DNA of 52,779 nt, taken from the NCBI GenBank assembly GCA_900754525.1, contig CAAEDE010000044.1, positions 1 to 52,779 of the forward strand. The letters are read 5' to 3'. Origin of the DNA: an uncultured Collinsella sp. Lineage in GTDB: Bacteria > Actinomycetota > Coriobacteriia > Coriobacteriales > Coriobacteriaceae. Every line of letters begins with the position of its first letter. Position 1 is the stretch's first letter. The notes below the pieces were generated by a model. The model ran no database searches, had not been told where the DNA came from, and saw only the letters and a list, made by a program, of their open reading frames with translations. Position numbers and translations under genes: made by a program. Shown piece after piece: positions 34,921 through 43,344 of this stretch.

Positions 34921-35616
34921 ATGAACGATATCCAGGGCTATCAGAACGGCCCCATCGAAACCGGCGCAAGCCGTGCCAAGGAGATGTCTCCGCGCGCGTA
35001 CAATCTCGCTATGTCTGCCCTGATCTTTTTGGGCTTTTGCGCCATGGGCGCCGGTGCTTACTTTACGAGCACCATGTCGTTTGCGCGCATGATGATGAGC
35101 GGCGCCGCTTTGCCGCTGGTCTTTGGCTCATTTATTTTGACCATCGTCGGCATGGTCATGATGTCGGCCGCTGCCAGCAAACAGTCCGTGGGCCTGTCAC
35201 TCGTGGGCTACGTGGTCTTTGCGAGCACCTTTGGCCTGACGGCGTCGTTTGGTCTTGCCAACTACGACCTGCCTACCATTAACACCGCCTTTATCGCCAC
35301 CGCTGCTATCACCTTTGTCTTTGGTGCGCTGGGCGTGACCTTCCCCAAGTTCTTCCAGCGTGTGTATGGCATTGGTTTTGGCATCCTGCTTGCCACGATT
35401 TTGGTCGAGATCGTGCTGATGTTCATGGGCGTTTCGCAGTCCATCACCGACCTGATCGTGATCGTGGTGTTCGCCGGCTTTATTGGCTACGACACCTATG
35501 TGGCCACGACAGTGCCGCCCACGCTGCCCAACGCCGTGCTCATGGCATCCAACCTGTTCGTGGACATCATCAACGTGTTCCTGCGCATCCTGAACATCCT
35601 TGGCCGTCGCGACTAG
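34921..35616 (+). CDS. Bax inhibitor-1/YccA family membrane protein
   Basis: A 231-residue protein with seven predicted transmembrane segments after a short polar N-terminus. The C-terminal part (VIVVFAGFIGYDTYVA ... NLFVDIINVFLRILNILGRRD) carries the BI-1 family signature, including the Asp pair region proposed to gate Ca2+/pH-dependent leak in BsYetJ. The start uses GAAAGGACG upstream. A TACAAT box lies at 34856-34861. The physiological role in this organism is unknown. Confidence 0.92.
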   Translation: MNDIQGYQNGPIETGASRAKEMSPRAYNLAMSALIFLGFCAMGAGAYFTSTMSFARMMMSGAALPLVFGSFILTIVGMVMMSAAASKQSVGLSLVGYVVFASTFGLTASFGLANYDLPTINTAFIATAAITFVFGALGVTFPKFFQRVYGIGFGILLATILVEIVLMFMGVSQSITDLIVIVVFAGFIGYDTYVATTVPPTLPNAVLMASNLFVDIINVFLRILNILGRRD

Positions 35617-35662
35617 TGGCGAATTGCGGCGGTGCTTGCCGTGCGTGTAAATCGATGCGAAA

Positions 35663-35688
35663 GGCGGTCCTTCGGGGCCGTCTTTTTT
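35663..35688 (+). terminator. Intrinsic terminator of the BI-1 family gene
   Basis: GGCGGTCC, TTCG tetraloop, GGGCCGTC (two G-U pairs) followed by TTTTTT. Confidence 0.93.
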
Positions 35689-35753
35689 GTACGCGGCGGG
35701 GTATCATGGATGGGAAAAGCCGATAGCGGCAGCGACAGGAAAGGTGACCACGT

Positions 35754-36887
35754 ATGGCAGACGTCGACAACAGGAACCGTAACCGCAGGTCCAACCGAGA
35801 GGGTCAGCCCAATCCCAAGCGCGAGGCCCGTGCCAAGGCCGCCGAGCGTCACGTGGCAACCGTGTCCGAAGCGTGCGCCAAGGATATCGAGCGTTCGCTT
35901 GCCGGCGTGTGCGAGTTCGATGGTATGCCTGCCGGTTTTGTCGCGGCGATGAAGGCCAAGGCCCAAGCGGCCGACGCTGTCGAAGAACAGGTTGCCGAGG
36001 ACGTCGAGGGCGCGGAGGCTGCCGAGAACGAGGCGGCACCCGAGACTGAGGCAGCGCCTGAGCCCGTCGAGGAGCCTGCCGAGGAAATCGCTGAAGCTGA
36101 GTCCGCGCCTGCTGAGGAGCCCGCTCCGGTTCTGCCCGAGGTCACCGTGCTCGATGCCTCCGCCACGCAGGCTATCCTGGACAACGGTCGTGGCTATGCG
36201 CAGTTCTGCGACATGGCCGTGCTCGCCTTTGCCTCGTTCACCAACCCGGGCGGTGGCTATATTCAGGGTTATCTGGGCCAGGAGGCCACGCTGTGCGCCG
36301 ATTCGTATCTGTACAACGTTCTCGATAAGCAGCGCAAATGGTACGGCGAGAACCGTCGCCGCAACATCAACTGCGAGCTTTACCGAAACCGTGCGCTGGT
36401 GGTGCCCGCGGTGCGCTTCGACCGTAACCACGTGCATGCATACGCCGACGTGATCGTGGCCGCCGCGCCCAACGTTAAGCGCGCCCGCCAGGAGTATCGC
36501 GTGAGCGACGATGTTCTGCTGGATGCCCTGCGCGACCGCATTCGCTTTGTGCTTGCCATCTGCGACGAGCTAGGTCGCGAGAAGCTCGTGCTGGGCGCTT
36601 GGGGCTGCGACAACAACGGCTTTGACGCAGAGGTCGTGGCCAAGCTCTTCCGCAAGGAGCTCGCGTCGGGCGACTTTAAGGTCAAGCAAGTCTTCTTTGC
36701 CGTGCCTTCTACGCGCTGGGATGAGGATTTTGCCAAGTTCGAGCACGTGCTGGCAAACTTCCCCGAGCGCAACGAGGAGTCCTATGCTCAGGTTGCCGCC
36801 CGCGCCGCAGCAGCCCGTGCCGCCGAGCAGGCCCAGGCTGCTGCCGAGGACGACGAGGATGACGACGACTGGCGCAAGTACCTGTAA
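35754..36887 (+). CDS. TIGR02452-family (microbial PARG-like) protein with altered catalytic motif
   Basis: A 377-residue protein. The N-terminal helical region (about residues 20-65, RAKAAERHVATVSEACAKDI) is followed by an acidic Ala/Glu/Pro-rich linker (about 75-125), then a macrodomain-like poly(ADP-ribose) glycohydrolase domain. The domain has FTNPGGGYIQGYLGQEATLC (GGG at 166-168, QEA at 176-178), VVPAVRFDR, VIVAAAPN and LGAWGCDNNGFDAEVVAKLF. Microbial PARGs use GGG-x(6-8)-QEE with the second Glu catalytic; here that position is Ala178. It may bind ADP-ribose without hydrolysis or use another residue. The C-terminus ends in a coiled, acidic tail. AGGAAAGG precedes the start. Confidence 0.88.
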   Translation: MADVDNRNRNRRSNREGQPNPKREARAKAAERHVATVSEACAKDIERSLAGVCEFDGMPAGFVAAMKAKAQAADAVEEQVAEDVEGAEAAENEAAPETEAAPEPVEEPAEEIAEAESAPAEEPAPVLPEVTVLDASATQAILDNGRGYAQFCDMAVLAFASFTNPGGGYIQGYLGQEATLCADSYLYNVLDKQRKWYGENRRRNINCELYRNRALVVPAVRFDRNHVHAYADVIVAAAPNVKRARQEYRVSDDVLLDALRDRIRFVLAICDELGREKLVLGAWGCDNNGFDAEVVAKLFRKELASGDFKVKQVFFAVPSTRWDEDFAKFEHVLANFPERNEESYAQVAARAAAARAAEQAQAAAEDDEDDDDWRKYL

Positions 36888-36915
36888 TCGGTATGTGCTG
36901 ACAGATAGGTCGATC

Positions 36916-36946
36916 CGGCGGGAGAGACTGCTCCCGCCGACTTTTT
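36916..36946 (+). terminator. Intrinsic terminator of the PARG-like gene
   Basis: Perfect 9-bp stem CGGCGGGAG / CTCCCGCCG, 6-nt loop, then ACTTTTT. Confidence 0.93.
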
Positions 36947-36965
36947 ACTAGAGGAAGGGCTTACG

Positions 36966-37625
36966 ATGAAAAACGTTCTGTGCTTTGGCGACAGCAATAC
37001 CTACGGCTATGATCCGGCGGGTATGCGCGACGGCACCGCGGTACGCTATGCGCACGATGTGCGCTGGTGCGGCGTGGCCCAGCGCGACCTGGGCGAGGGC
37101 TGGCACGTGATTGAGGAAGGCCTCAACGGCCGCACGACGGTGCGTGACGACATGTGCCATCTGGACACTAATCTCAACGGCATCCGCGCGTTGCCGATGC
37201 TGCTCGAGGCTCATAAGCCGCTGGATGCGATCGTGATTATGCTGGGCACCAACGACTGCAAGACGGTCTTTAACGTGGGGGCTGCCGATATCGCTGACGG
37301 TGCCATGGCGCTGATTCGCACCGTCCGCGCGTTTCCCTGGACCGAAGCCGCGCCCTGCCCGCGTATTCTGCTGATGGCGCCTATCAAGATTAAACCGCAG
37401 ATCGCCGATGTGTACATGACCGACTTTGACGAGCGCTCCGTCGAGGCCTCGGAGCATTTTGCCGAATACTATGCGTATGCTGCTAAACAGTTTGACTGCG
37501 ACTATTTGAATGCCGCTGATTTTGCCGAGCCGGGCGATATCGATTATCTGCACATGATGCCCGAAAGCCACGAGAGCCTGGGCCACGCCGTGGCAGCCAA
37601 GCTCCAAGAGATGCTCGGTGAGTAG
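36966..37625 (+). CDS. SGNH/GDSL-type hydrolase
   Basis: A 219-residue esterase-fold protein. Block I is VLCFGDSNTYGY with nucleophile Ser10, block II glycine is in EEGLNGRTT, block III is MLGTND, and the Asp/His dyad is in DYLHMMPESHESLG. It resembles arylesterase/TesA-like and carbohydrate-esterase SGNH enzymes that hydrolyse acyl or acetyl esters. No signal peptide is present, so it should act in the cytoplasm. GAGGAAGGG lies before the start. The substrate is unknown. Confidence 0.92.
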   Translation: MKNVLCFGDSNTYGYDPAGMRDGTAVRYAHDVRWCGVAQRDLGEGWHVIEEGLNGRTTVRDDMCHLDTNLNGIRALPMLLEAHKPLDAIVIMLGTNDCKTVFNVGAADIADGAMALIRTVRAFPWTEAAPCPRILLMAPIKIKPQIADVYMTDFDERSVEASEHFAEYYAYAAKQFDCDYLNAADFAEPGDIDYLHMMPESHESLGHAVAAKLQEMLGE

Positions 37626-37679
37626 TGCGATCCCAAACCACCACAGAAGTTCCCCTTATGGTGGCTTGTTTCGTTGCTT

Positions 37680-37900
37680 TGTCTCGATCTGTAACAATTG
37701 TAAGGCCGAAAACGGGCTAGATGTTACAGATTAAGATTATCTAGGTCGATATCGGTCGTTTGTCTCGATCTGTAACATCTAGGGTCGATTTTGCCGAATT
37801 ACTGTTACAGGTTGAGATTATCGTTTCAGCGGAATTTGAATGTCTCGATCTGTAACATCTGGGCGGCTAAATCGTCCCTATCTGTTACAGATCGAGATAG
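37680..37900. repeat. Three tandem palindromic units of about 80 bp
   Basis: The left arm TGTCTCGATCTGTAACA is identical at 37680-37696, 37761-37777 and 37841-37857. The right arms begin TGTTACAG at 37722, 37803 and 37883 and continue as variants of ATCGAGAT. The loop between the arms is exactly 25 nt in all three units but differs in sequence. Units are separated by roughly 20 nt of unrelated sequence. Confidence 0.93.
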
Positions 37901-37907
37901 TTGCAGG

Positions 37908-37940
37908 AACCGCCACAAAGGTGTCCTTTGCGGCGGTTTT
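37908..37940. terminator. Bidirectional-looking terminator between the SGNH gene and thiD
   Basis: AACCGCCACAAAGG (37908-37921), 3-nt loop, CCTTTGCGGCGGTT (37925-37938), one mismatch, followed by TTTT on the plus strand. It could serve both convergent genes. Confidence 0.8.
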
Positions 37941-37952
37941 GGGCTGCGAATC

Positions 37953-38783
37953 TTAATACTGCCACATATGGTTAACGGGGCCGGAGCCTTTGCCCATGTC
38001 AAAGCCGGCGGCGAGGGCGCCCGTTAGGTAGGCCTTGCCCGCGTTGACGGCATCGGCAAGATCCATGCCCTGGGCCAGCGCGCAGGCGATGGCGGACGAG
38101 AGCGTGCATCCGGTGCCGTGCGTGTTGTCGGTCTCGATGCGCTTGTGGCGGAACCACGTGGTGAGTGGATCTCCCAGATGGTTGCCCTCGTCATCGAGTG
38201 GAGCGGGTTCGGCCAGTACATCGTTGGCCTCGTTGACAAGATGCCCACCCTTAACGAGGGATGCGCAACCAAAGCGGCGGGTGAGGAGCATGGCAGCATT
38301 TTGCTGCGTGCGCTCGGAGTCGACCTCGTAGTCGAGCAGGGCCATGGCCTCGGGAATATTGGGCGTGATAACCGTCGCTAGGGGGAACAGGCGGCGGGTG
38401 AGCGCTTCGGCGGCATCTTCGGCAATCAGCCGTGCGCCCGAGGTGGCTATCATGACGGGGTCGACTACCACGTTTGTCGCGTTCCAGGCGCTCAGGCGGT
38501 CGGCGATAACATCGATAATCTCGACAGAGGAAACCATGCCGATCTTGACGGCGCTCGGGCGGATATCGTCAAAAACGGCGTCAATTTGCGCGGCTACGAT
38601 ATCTGGCGAGATATCCTGTACGGCGGTGACACCCAGAGTGTTCTGTGCGGTGATAGCAGTGATGGCCGTCTCGGCATACAGGCGGTGCGCCGTGATGGTC
38701 TTGATGTCGGCCTGAATGCCGGCGCCGCCGCTGGAATCGGATCCCGCGATGGATAGAACGGCAGGTACCTTACTGCGATCCAT
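37953..38783 (-). CDS. thiD: Hydroxymethylpyrimidine/phosphomethylpyrimidine kinase
   Basis: A 276-residue ribokinase-fold kinase that phosphorylates HMP and HMP-P for thiamine synthesis. The family opening SIAGSDSSGGAGIQADIKT, VKIGMVSS, VVDPVMIATSG, ITPNIPEA, LVKGGHL and the anion-hole NTHGTGCTLSSA with the catalytic Asp region are present. AAGGGAG precedes the ATG. It lies downstream of thiC on the same strand, with a terminator-like hairpin between them. Confidence 0.96.
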   Translation of the reverse strand: MDRSKVPAVLSIAGSDSSGGAGIQADIKTITAHRLYAETAITAITAQNTLGVTAVQDISPDIVAAQIDAVFDDIRPSAVKIGMVSSVEIIDVIADRLSAWNATNVVVDPVMIATSGARLIAEDAAEALTRRLFPLATVITPNIPEAMALLDYEVDSERTQQNAAMLLTRRFGCASLVKGGHLVNEANDVLAEPAPLDDEGNHLGDPLTTWFRHKRIETDNTHGTGCTLSSAIACALAQGMDLADAVNAGKAYLTGALAAGFDMGKGSGPVNHMWQY

Positions 38784-38829
38784 GTTCGCTCCCTTGTTCG
38801 GTCGGAATCAAATGGGTCTATAAGCCAGC

Positions 38830-38870
38830 ATTATAAAGATGCCCGGGCCGACTCTATGTCGAACCCGGGC
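38830..38870 (-). terminator. Terminator-like hairpin between thiC and thiD
   Basis: On the minus strand GCCCGGG...CCCGGGC (38864-38870 with 38841-38847), with an inner GAC/GTC pairing, followed by ATCTTTATAATG. The TATAAT in this tail (38830-38835) could also be a -10 box for thiD, though no good -35 is seen. Confidence 0.65.
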
Positions 38871-38965
38871 GGGCGATGCAATCTTTACGCAAATGCAAGC
38901 AAACGTTCACACGTCAACAATTGACAGGCACCAGCTCGCCGCCAGAAGCGGCCGCGGCGACAGGG

Positions 38966-40300
38966 CTAGTCCTCCATGCCGAGGTCGATCGTGGTGCCCT
39001 CGAAAATCTTGTTGACGGTGCGGACGGCACACATCTTGCCACACATGGTGCAAGTGCCCTCGGTGGCGGCGGGGGACTCCTCGTAGCGTTTCTTGCCCGT
39101 AACCGGGTCGAGCGCGCACTTCCACATGGCGTCCCAGTCGAGCTTGCGGCGTGCCTGGCCCATCTTGTCGTCCATGTCGCGGGCGTGGGGCACCTTTTTG
39201 GCGATGTCGGCGGCGTGTGCGGCGATCTTGGTGGCCATGAGGCCGTCGAGCACATCCTGGGCGTTGGGCAGGCACAGGTGCTCGGCCGGCGTCACGTAGC
39301 ACAGGAAGTCGGCACCGGAGCTGGCGGAGATGGCGCCGCCGATGGCAGCGGTGATGTGGTCGTAACCCACGCCGATATCGGTCACCAGCGGCCCGAGCAC
39401 ATAGAACGGAGCATTGTGGCACAGGCGCTTCTGCAGTTTCATGTTGGCGGCGATCTCGTCGAGCGCCATGTGACCCGGGCCCTCGACCATGACCTGGACG
39501 CCGGCGGCCCAAGCGCGCTTGCACAGCTTGCCCAGCTCGATCATCTCAGCGGTCTCGGTGGCGTCGTTGGAGTCGTAGAGGCAGCCCGGGCGGCAGGAGT
39601 CGCCGAGCGAAATCGTCACGTCGTACTCGTGGCAAATCTCGAGCAACTCGTCGTAGAACTCATAGAACGGGTTCTCGTTACCGGTGACCTCCATCCAGCC
39701 AAACAGCAGTGAGCCGCCGCGGCTCACGATGTTCATCAGGCGGCCGGTCTCCTTAAAGGTCTTGGTGACCGACTTGTTGATGCCGCAGTGAATGGTCATA
39801 AAGTCCACGCCGTCCTCGGCATGCGCGCGCACGACTTCGAACAGGTCGTCCTTGGTGAGCTTGACCAGCGGCTTTTCCATGTAGCCGATGGCGTCGTACA
39901 TGGGGACGGTGCCTACCATGAGCGGCGTCTCGTCGATGAGCTGCTGGCGGAACTGGCGCGTCTTGCCCGAGTTGGAGAGGTCCATGATGGCGTCGGCGCC
40001 AAAGTCCTCGGCGATCTTGACCTTCTTCCATTCCTCGGCGGCATCGGCCTTGTCGCCCGAGATACCCAGGTTCACGTTGACCTTGGTGGACAGGCCCTCA
40101 CCGACGCCAAAGGCGCGCATGCCTTTTTTGATGTGCACGATGTTGGCGGGAATGGCGATGCGGCCGTCGGCCACGCGCTCGCGGATGTACTCGGGGTCGC
40201 GATGCTCGCGCTCGGCGACTTCCTCCATCTGCGGCGTGATCTGCCCGGCACGGGCGAAGTCGATTTGCGTGACGAGCTTGGGCTCGGTCTGTGTGCTCAT
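38966..40300 (-). CDS. thiC: Phosphomethylpyrimidine synthase
   Basis: A 444-residue radical-SAM-type enzyme converting AIR to HMP-P. Conserved blocks include NVNLGISGDKADAAEEWKKV, DLSNSGKTRQFRQQ, MTIHCGINKSV, SRGGSLLFGWM, ISLGDSCRPGCLYDSND, VMVEGPGHMAL and DIGVGYDHI. The C-terminal cluster motif is CTMCGKMC (CX2CX3C), one residue shorter than the CX2CX4C of E. coli ThiC; this form is, to my knowledge, usual in the shorter anaerobe-type enzymes. The start is set by GAAGGGAG; an in-frame ATG eight codons upstream lies inside the riboswitch. Expression is expected to fall when TPP is abundant. Confidence 0.97.
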   Translation of the reverse strand: MSTQTEPKLVTQIDFARAGQITPQMEEVAEREHRDPEYIRERVADGRIAIPANIVHIKKGMRAFGVGEGLSTKVNVNLGISGDKADAAEEWKKVKIAEDFGADAIMDLSNSGKTRQFRQQLIDETPLMVGTVPMYDAIGYMEKPLVKLTKDDLFEVVRAHAEDGVDFMTIHCGINKSVTKTFKETGRLMNIVSRGGSLLFGWMEVTGNENPFYEFYDELLEICHEYDVTISLGDSCRPGCLYDSNDATETAEMIELGKLCKRAWAAGVQVMVEGPGHMALDEIAANMKLQKRLCHNAPFYVLGPLVTDIGVGYDHITAAIGGAISASSGADFLCYVTPAEHLCLPNAQDVLDGLMATKIAAHAADIAKKVPHARDMDDKMGQARRKLDWDAMWKCALDPVTGKKRYEESPAATEGTCTMCGKMCAVRTVNKIFEGTTIDLGMED

Positions 40301-40309
40301 TGGCACGGC

Positions 40310-40400
40310 TCCCTTCGTTGGCATTACCCATATCAGGTTTGCGGGTCAGGGCGGGCGCGCCCAGTCTCAGCCTGCCGTCTTGTCCTGCAAGCTCCCCGTT
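40310..40400 (-). promoter_or_regulatory. TPP riboswitch upstream of thiC
   Basis: Reading the minus strand, the thi-box elements appear in order: GGGGAGC (P2 side), CTGAGA, GACCC, ACCTGAT, TAATGCCA and the closing AGGGA. The 3' end overlaps the thiC ribosome binding site (GAAGGGAG), which argues for control of translation initiation. A minus-strand TATACT -10 box lies just upstream (40416-40421). Confidence 0.93.
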
Positions 40401-40471
40401 TATGTGGTGGGCTCAAGTATAGCTCGAATGGGTACGATTGACCTAACGAGCGTGCCTGTGGGGAGGCGAAC

Positions 40472-40987
40472 ATGGGAGACAAGCATCTATATCGAGAGAC
40501 ACAATGGGACGTATCGGCCGAGGAGGGCCGTGCGCACCATGGGTTGGTCGCAATTGGTTTTGCGGTGCTTGTCGTGATGATGATTGCCTTTTGTATTTGG
40601 ACGTTTGGCGGTCGCGGCGGCGCTGCCTGGGAGTTTGAGGCCGACGATGCCCTGCCGATCATGACGGTGAAGGTTACGGGCGGCAATACCGTTGCCGCGC
40701 CGGGCGACTATTGGTATCCGCGCAACGAGTTTGTGCAGCTGCAGTTGAGCGGCGGGTCTATTCCGGGTGAAGAAATCGAACGCGTGACGTTTGATGAGGC
40801 ACTCAAAACACTCATGGTGAAGCTCAAAGATCAGGGCGATGTGCCCACGACCATGGATATCGCTCTGACGGAGTGGCGTTTGGAACCTCCGTCGGGCGTT
40901 ACGGTATCCGACGTAGAGCACGTTAAGATTACCTACCAAGATGGCTCGACGAGCGAGATTGCAAAGGCCGATGGCTTGGCGGAGTAA
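40472..40987 (+). CDS. Single-pass membrane protein of unknown function
   Basis: A 171-residue protein: a polar N-terminus (residues 1-23), one transmembrane helix (about 24-46, GLVAIGFAVLVVMMIAFCIWTF), then an extracytoplasmic beta-rich domain (about 50-171) with MTVKVTGGNTVAAPGDYWYPRNEF and ITYQDGSTSEI. No family is recognised. GGGGAGG sits before the ATG. It is divergent from thiC and convergent with yaaA (23-nt gap), so it is probably transcribed alone. Confidence 0.75.
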   Translation: MGDKHLYRETQWDVSAEEGRAHHGLVAIGFAVLVVMMIAFCIWTFGGRGGAAWEFEADDALPIMTVKVTGGNTVAAPGDYWYPRNEFVQLQLSGGSIPGEEIERVTFDEALKTLMVKLKDQGDVPTTMDIALTEWRLEPPSGVTVSDVEHVKITYQDGSTSEIAKADGLAE

Positions 40988-41010
40988 TGGGGTGTTTGGA
41001 AACGGCGGGC

Positions 41011-41820
41011 CTATTGTGCCTGCGCGTTCATGAAAACCAGGGTGTTTTTGTCTGAAAGCTCGGGGATGTGCCGATAGCCGATATTGAATGCGGTGAGTTC
41101 GCTTGCATCCTCGAGCTTGTTTTCTGCCATCCAGCGCACCATGGAGCCGCGCGCCTTTTTGCTGGCGGTCGACCGTTGGATGGGCTTCCCGTTGCGGATG
41201 CCCTCGCCAAAGAGGCATGTGACGGCCATGGCGTCGTCCGCGAGGTGGGGCAGAACGGCTTTGGCATACTCTACGCTGGCGAGGTTGACGATCGTGGTGT
41301 TTGAGCCTGCCGGGGCGATAGCCCGCGCGAGCTTGTCGCTCCAAAACGCGTAGAGGTCTTGGGCATCGTCAACGGCGAGCTTCGCGCCCATCTCCAGCCG
41401 ATACGGTTCGACGGCATGGAAGGGACGAACGCAGCCGTAGAGGCCGGAGAGGATCCACAGATGGTCTTGCAGCCATGCGAGCTGCGCGGAATCCATCACC
41501 TCGGGAGCCATGCTCTGGTATTGAATGCCGCGATAGGACATGACGGCGGGGGAGATACGGCGCGCGATACCGGAATCGGCAAGATCGCCGTTTCCCAAGA
41601 TGGGCTCGAACTCATGCAAAATGTCGAGACAAGGGGCCAGTAGCTTGTCGCTGACGTTCCACAGAGCTTGTAGGCCGCTGTCGCCTTCGGTTCGTTCGAT
41701 GTCCAAGAGCGCATGGTGCAGCTGGGCGGTCTCGCGCGCAAAGGGCGGAATCCCCTGAACCTCAAAAGCATCTTGTGCCGCGCGCATTTGCTTGGCGGGT
41801 GAAACGATGACCTGGAGCAT
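41011..41820 (-). CDS. yaaA: YaaA (DUF328/UPF0246) family peroxide-stress protein
   Basis: A 269-residue protein with the family opening MLQVIVSPAKQMR and the conserved YRGIQYQSM, ILSGLYGCVRPFHAVEPYRLEMG, FWSDKLAR, NLASVEY and KKARGSMVRWM. E. coli YaaA lowers free intracellular iron under peroxide stress and has a DNA-binding fold with the helix-hairpin-helix motif; the same role here is inferred. GAGGAGAG precedes the start. Confidence 0.95.
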   Translation of the reverse strand: MLQVIVSPAKQMRAAQDAFEVQGIPPFARETAQLHHALLDIERTEGDSGLQALWNVSDKLLAPCLDILHEFEPILGNGDLADSGIARRISPAVMSYRGIQYQSMAPEVMDSAQLAWLQDHLWILSGLYGCVRPFHAVEPYRLEMGAKLAVDDAQDLYAFWSDKLARAIAPAGSNTTIVNLASVEYAKAVLPHLADDAMAVTCLFGEGIRNGKPIQRSTASKKARGSMVRWMAENKLEDASELTAFNIGYRHIPELSDKNTLVFMNAQAQ

Positions 41821-41835
41821 GAACTCTCCTCTGCC

Positions 41836-41907
41836 AAAAAGAAGTTGCGGTGGAATGCGGTCTGCGCGGGCCGGTTGAAGGCCAAGTTAGTCCGTATTCC
41901 ACCGCAA
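41836..41907 (-). terminator. Terminator of the M18 aminopeptidase gene
   Basis: On the minus strand TTGCGGTGGAAT (41896-41907) pairs perfectly with 41845-41856, with an imperfect extension inward, followed by CTTCTTTTT. The loop is long. Confidence 0.7.
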
Positions 41908-41946
41908 GTTATAAAGGGCTGGTTTGGTGCGCCTTACGAGGGTTTG

Positions 41947-43344
41947 CTAGGCGCGCTCGAGGAAGGCTTTGTAGCCGCGATAGGCCTCGTAGATATCGGC
42001 CTTGTTGGCGACCTCCCACAGGGCGTGCATGGACAGGACGGCAACGCCGGAGTCGATGACGTTCATGCCGTACTTGGCCATGATGTAGGCGATGGTGCCG
42101 CCGCCGCCCGCGTTGACGCGACCGAGCTCGCAGGTCTGGAAGTCCACGCCGGCCTCGTCCATGATGTCGCGGACGAGGGCCACGTACTCGGCATCGGCGT
42201 CGTTGGAGCCGCCCTTGCCGCGGCTGCCCGTGTACTTGTTAAAGCACAGGCCGCGACCCATAAAGGCCGCGTTCTTGGTCTCGAACTTGCCGGCATAGCC
42301 CGGGTCGAAGCCGGCGGACACGTCAGAGGAAAGCATGCGGCTGCGGGCGAGCGCGCGGCGCAGGGCCAGCGGGCTATCCTCGCCGGCGAGTGTCATGATC
42401 TCGGCGACGGTGTTCTCGAAGAAGCGACTCGTCATGCCGGTGGCACCTACGGAACCGATTTCCTCCTTGTCGACGATGAGCGTGATGCTCGTGCGCTCCA
42501 CGTTGGCGACGTTGATCTGGGCGAGCATGGACGGATAGGCGCAGACGCGATCGTCGTGGCCATAGCCCAGAATCATGGAGCGGTCGAGGCCCATGTCGCG
42601 GGCCGGGCCGGCGGGCACGACCTCGATCTCGGCGGAGAGGAAGTCCTCCTCCTCGACGTCGTACTGCTCCTTGAGGATGTCCAGGAACATCTGCTTGACG
42701 GGTTCCTTGGGGGCGTCCTTGTCGTCCTCGTCAAACTTGACGGGGCGGCCGCCCACGATCACGTCGAGGATCTCGGCGTCGACGGCGTCCTTGGCGGGCT
42801 TGGCCATCTGCTCGCTCGAGAGGTGGATCAGCAGGTCGGAGATGGTAAAGACCGGATCGTCGGCCTTGTCACCGATGTTGATGTCGACGGTGGTGCCGTC
42901 CTTTTTGCAGATGACGCCTACGAGCGCGAGCGGGGAAGCGACCCAGTGGTAGCTCTTGACGCCGCCATAGTAGTGCGTGTCGAGGTAGGCCATGTCGCCG
43001 GCCTCGAAGGCGGGGTTCTGCTTAAGGTCCAGGCGCGGCGAGTCCACGTGGGCGCCCAGGATGTTAAAGCCCTGCTCGAGCGGAGCGGTGCCCAGGTTGA
43101 CGAGCATGAGGTCCTTGCCGTGATTGGCGGCGTACACCTTGTCGCCGGCCTTGAGCGCGCGGCCCTCGGAGATCACGGTCTCCAGATTGACGTAGCCCGC
43201 CTCCTCGGCCATCTTGATACCGGTCTTGACGCACAGGCGCTCGGTCTTGTTCTCACTCAAAAACTGCTTATAGCCGCGGCAAAGCTCCTCGAGCTCCTCG
43301 ACTTGCTGTGGCGTGTACTTTTTCCATGCGCAGGGACGCTCCAT
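41947..43344 (-). CDS. M18-family aminopeptidase
   Basis: A 465-residue zinc aminopeptidase. Metal-ligand motifs in order are NILGAHVDSPRLDLK (His/Asp), DDRVCAYPS, VDKEEIGSVGATG (Glu pair) and the C-terminal ISMHA-like VLSMHALWE. This is the aminopeptidase I/ApeA type that removes N-terminal residues from peptides in large dodecamers. AAAGGAG precedes ATG 43344. The reading frame stays open further upstream, but that part is the complement of polA and is not coding. Confidence 0.94.
   Translation of the reverse strand: MERPCAWKKYTPQQVEELEELCRGYKQFLSENKTERLCVKTGIKMAEEAGYVNLETVISEGRALKAGDKVYAANHGKDLMLVNLGTAPLEQGFNILGAHVDSPRLDLKQNPAFEAGDMAYLDTHYYGGVKSYHWVASPLALVGVICKKDGTTVDINIGDKADDPVFTISDLLIHLSSEQMAKPAKDAVDAEILDVIVGGRPVKFDEDDKDAPKEPVKQMFLDILKEQYDVEEEDFLSAEIEVVPAGPARDMGLDRSMILGYGHDDRVCAYPSMLAQINVANVERTSITLIVDKEEIGSVGATGMTSRFFENTVAEIMTLAGEDSPLALRRALARSRMLSSDVSAGFDPGYAGKFETKNAAFMGRGLCFNKYTGSRGKGGSNDADAEYVALVRDIMDEAGVDFQTCELGRVNAGGGGTIAYIMAKYGMNVIDSGVAVLSMHALWEVANKADIYEAYRGYKAFLERA

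Larger units (their letters stand above)
37626..37952. other. Convergent intergenic region with palindrome array and bidirectional terminator
   Basis: No gene. After a weak hairpin (CCACCA/TGGTGG, 37638-37664) come three palindromic units and then a symmetrical terminator, each listed separately. Confidence 0.85.

Noticed and set aside
37680..37900. CRISPR array
   Set aside because: Repeat units alternate in orientation, right arms vary, only three units exist, and no cas genes are nearby. The structure is palindrome-loop, not repeat-spacer.
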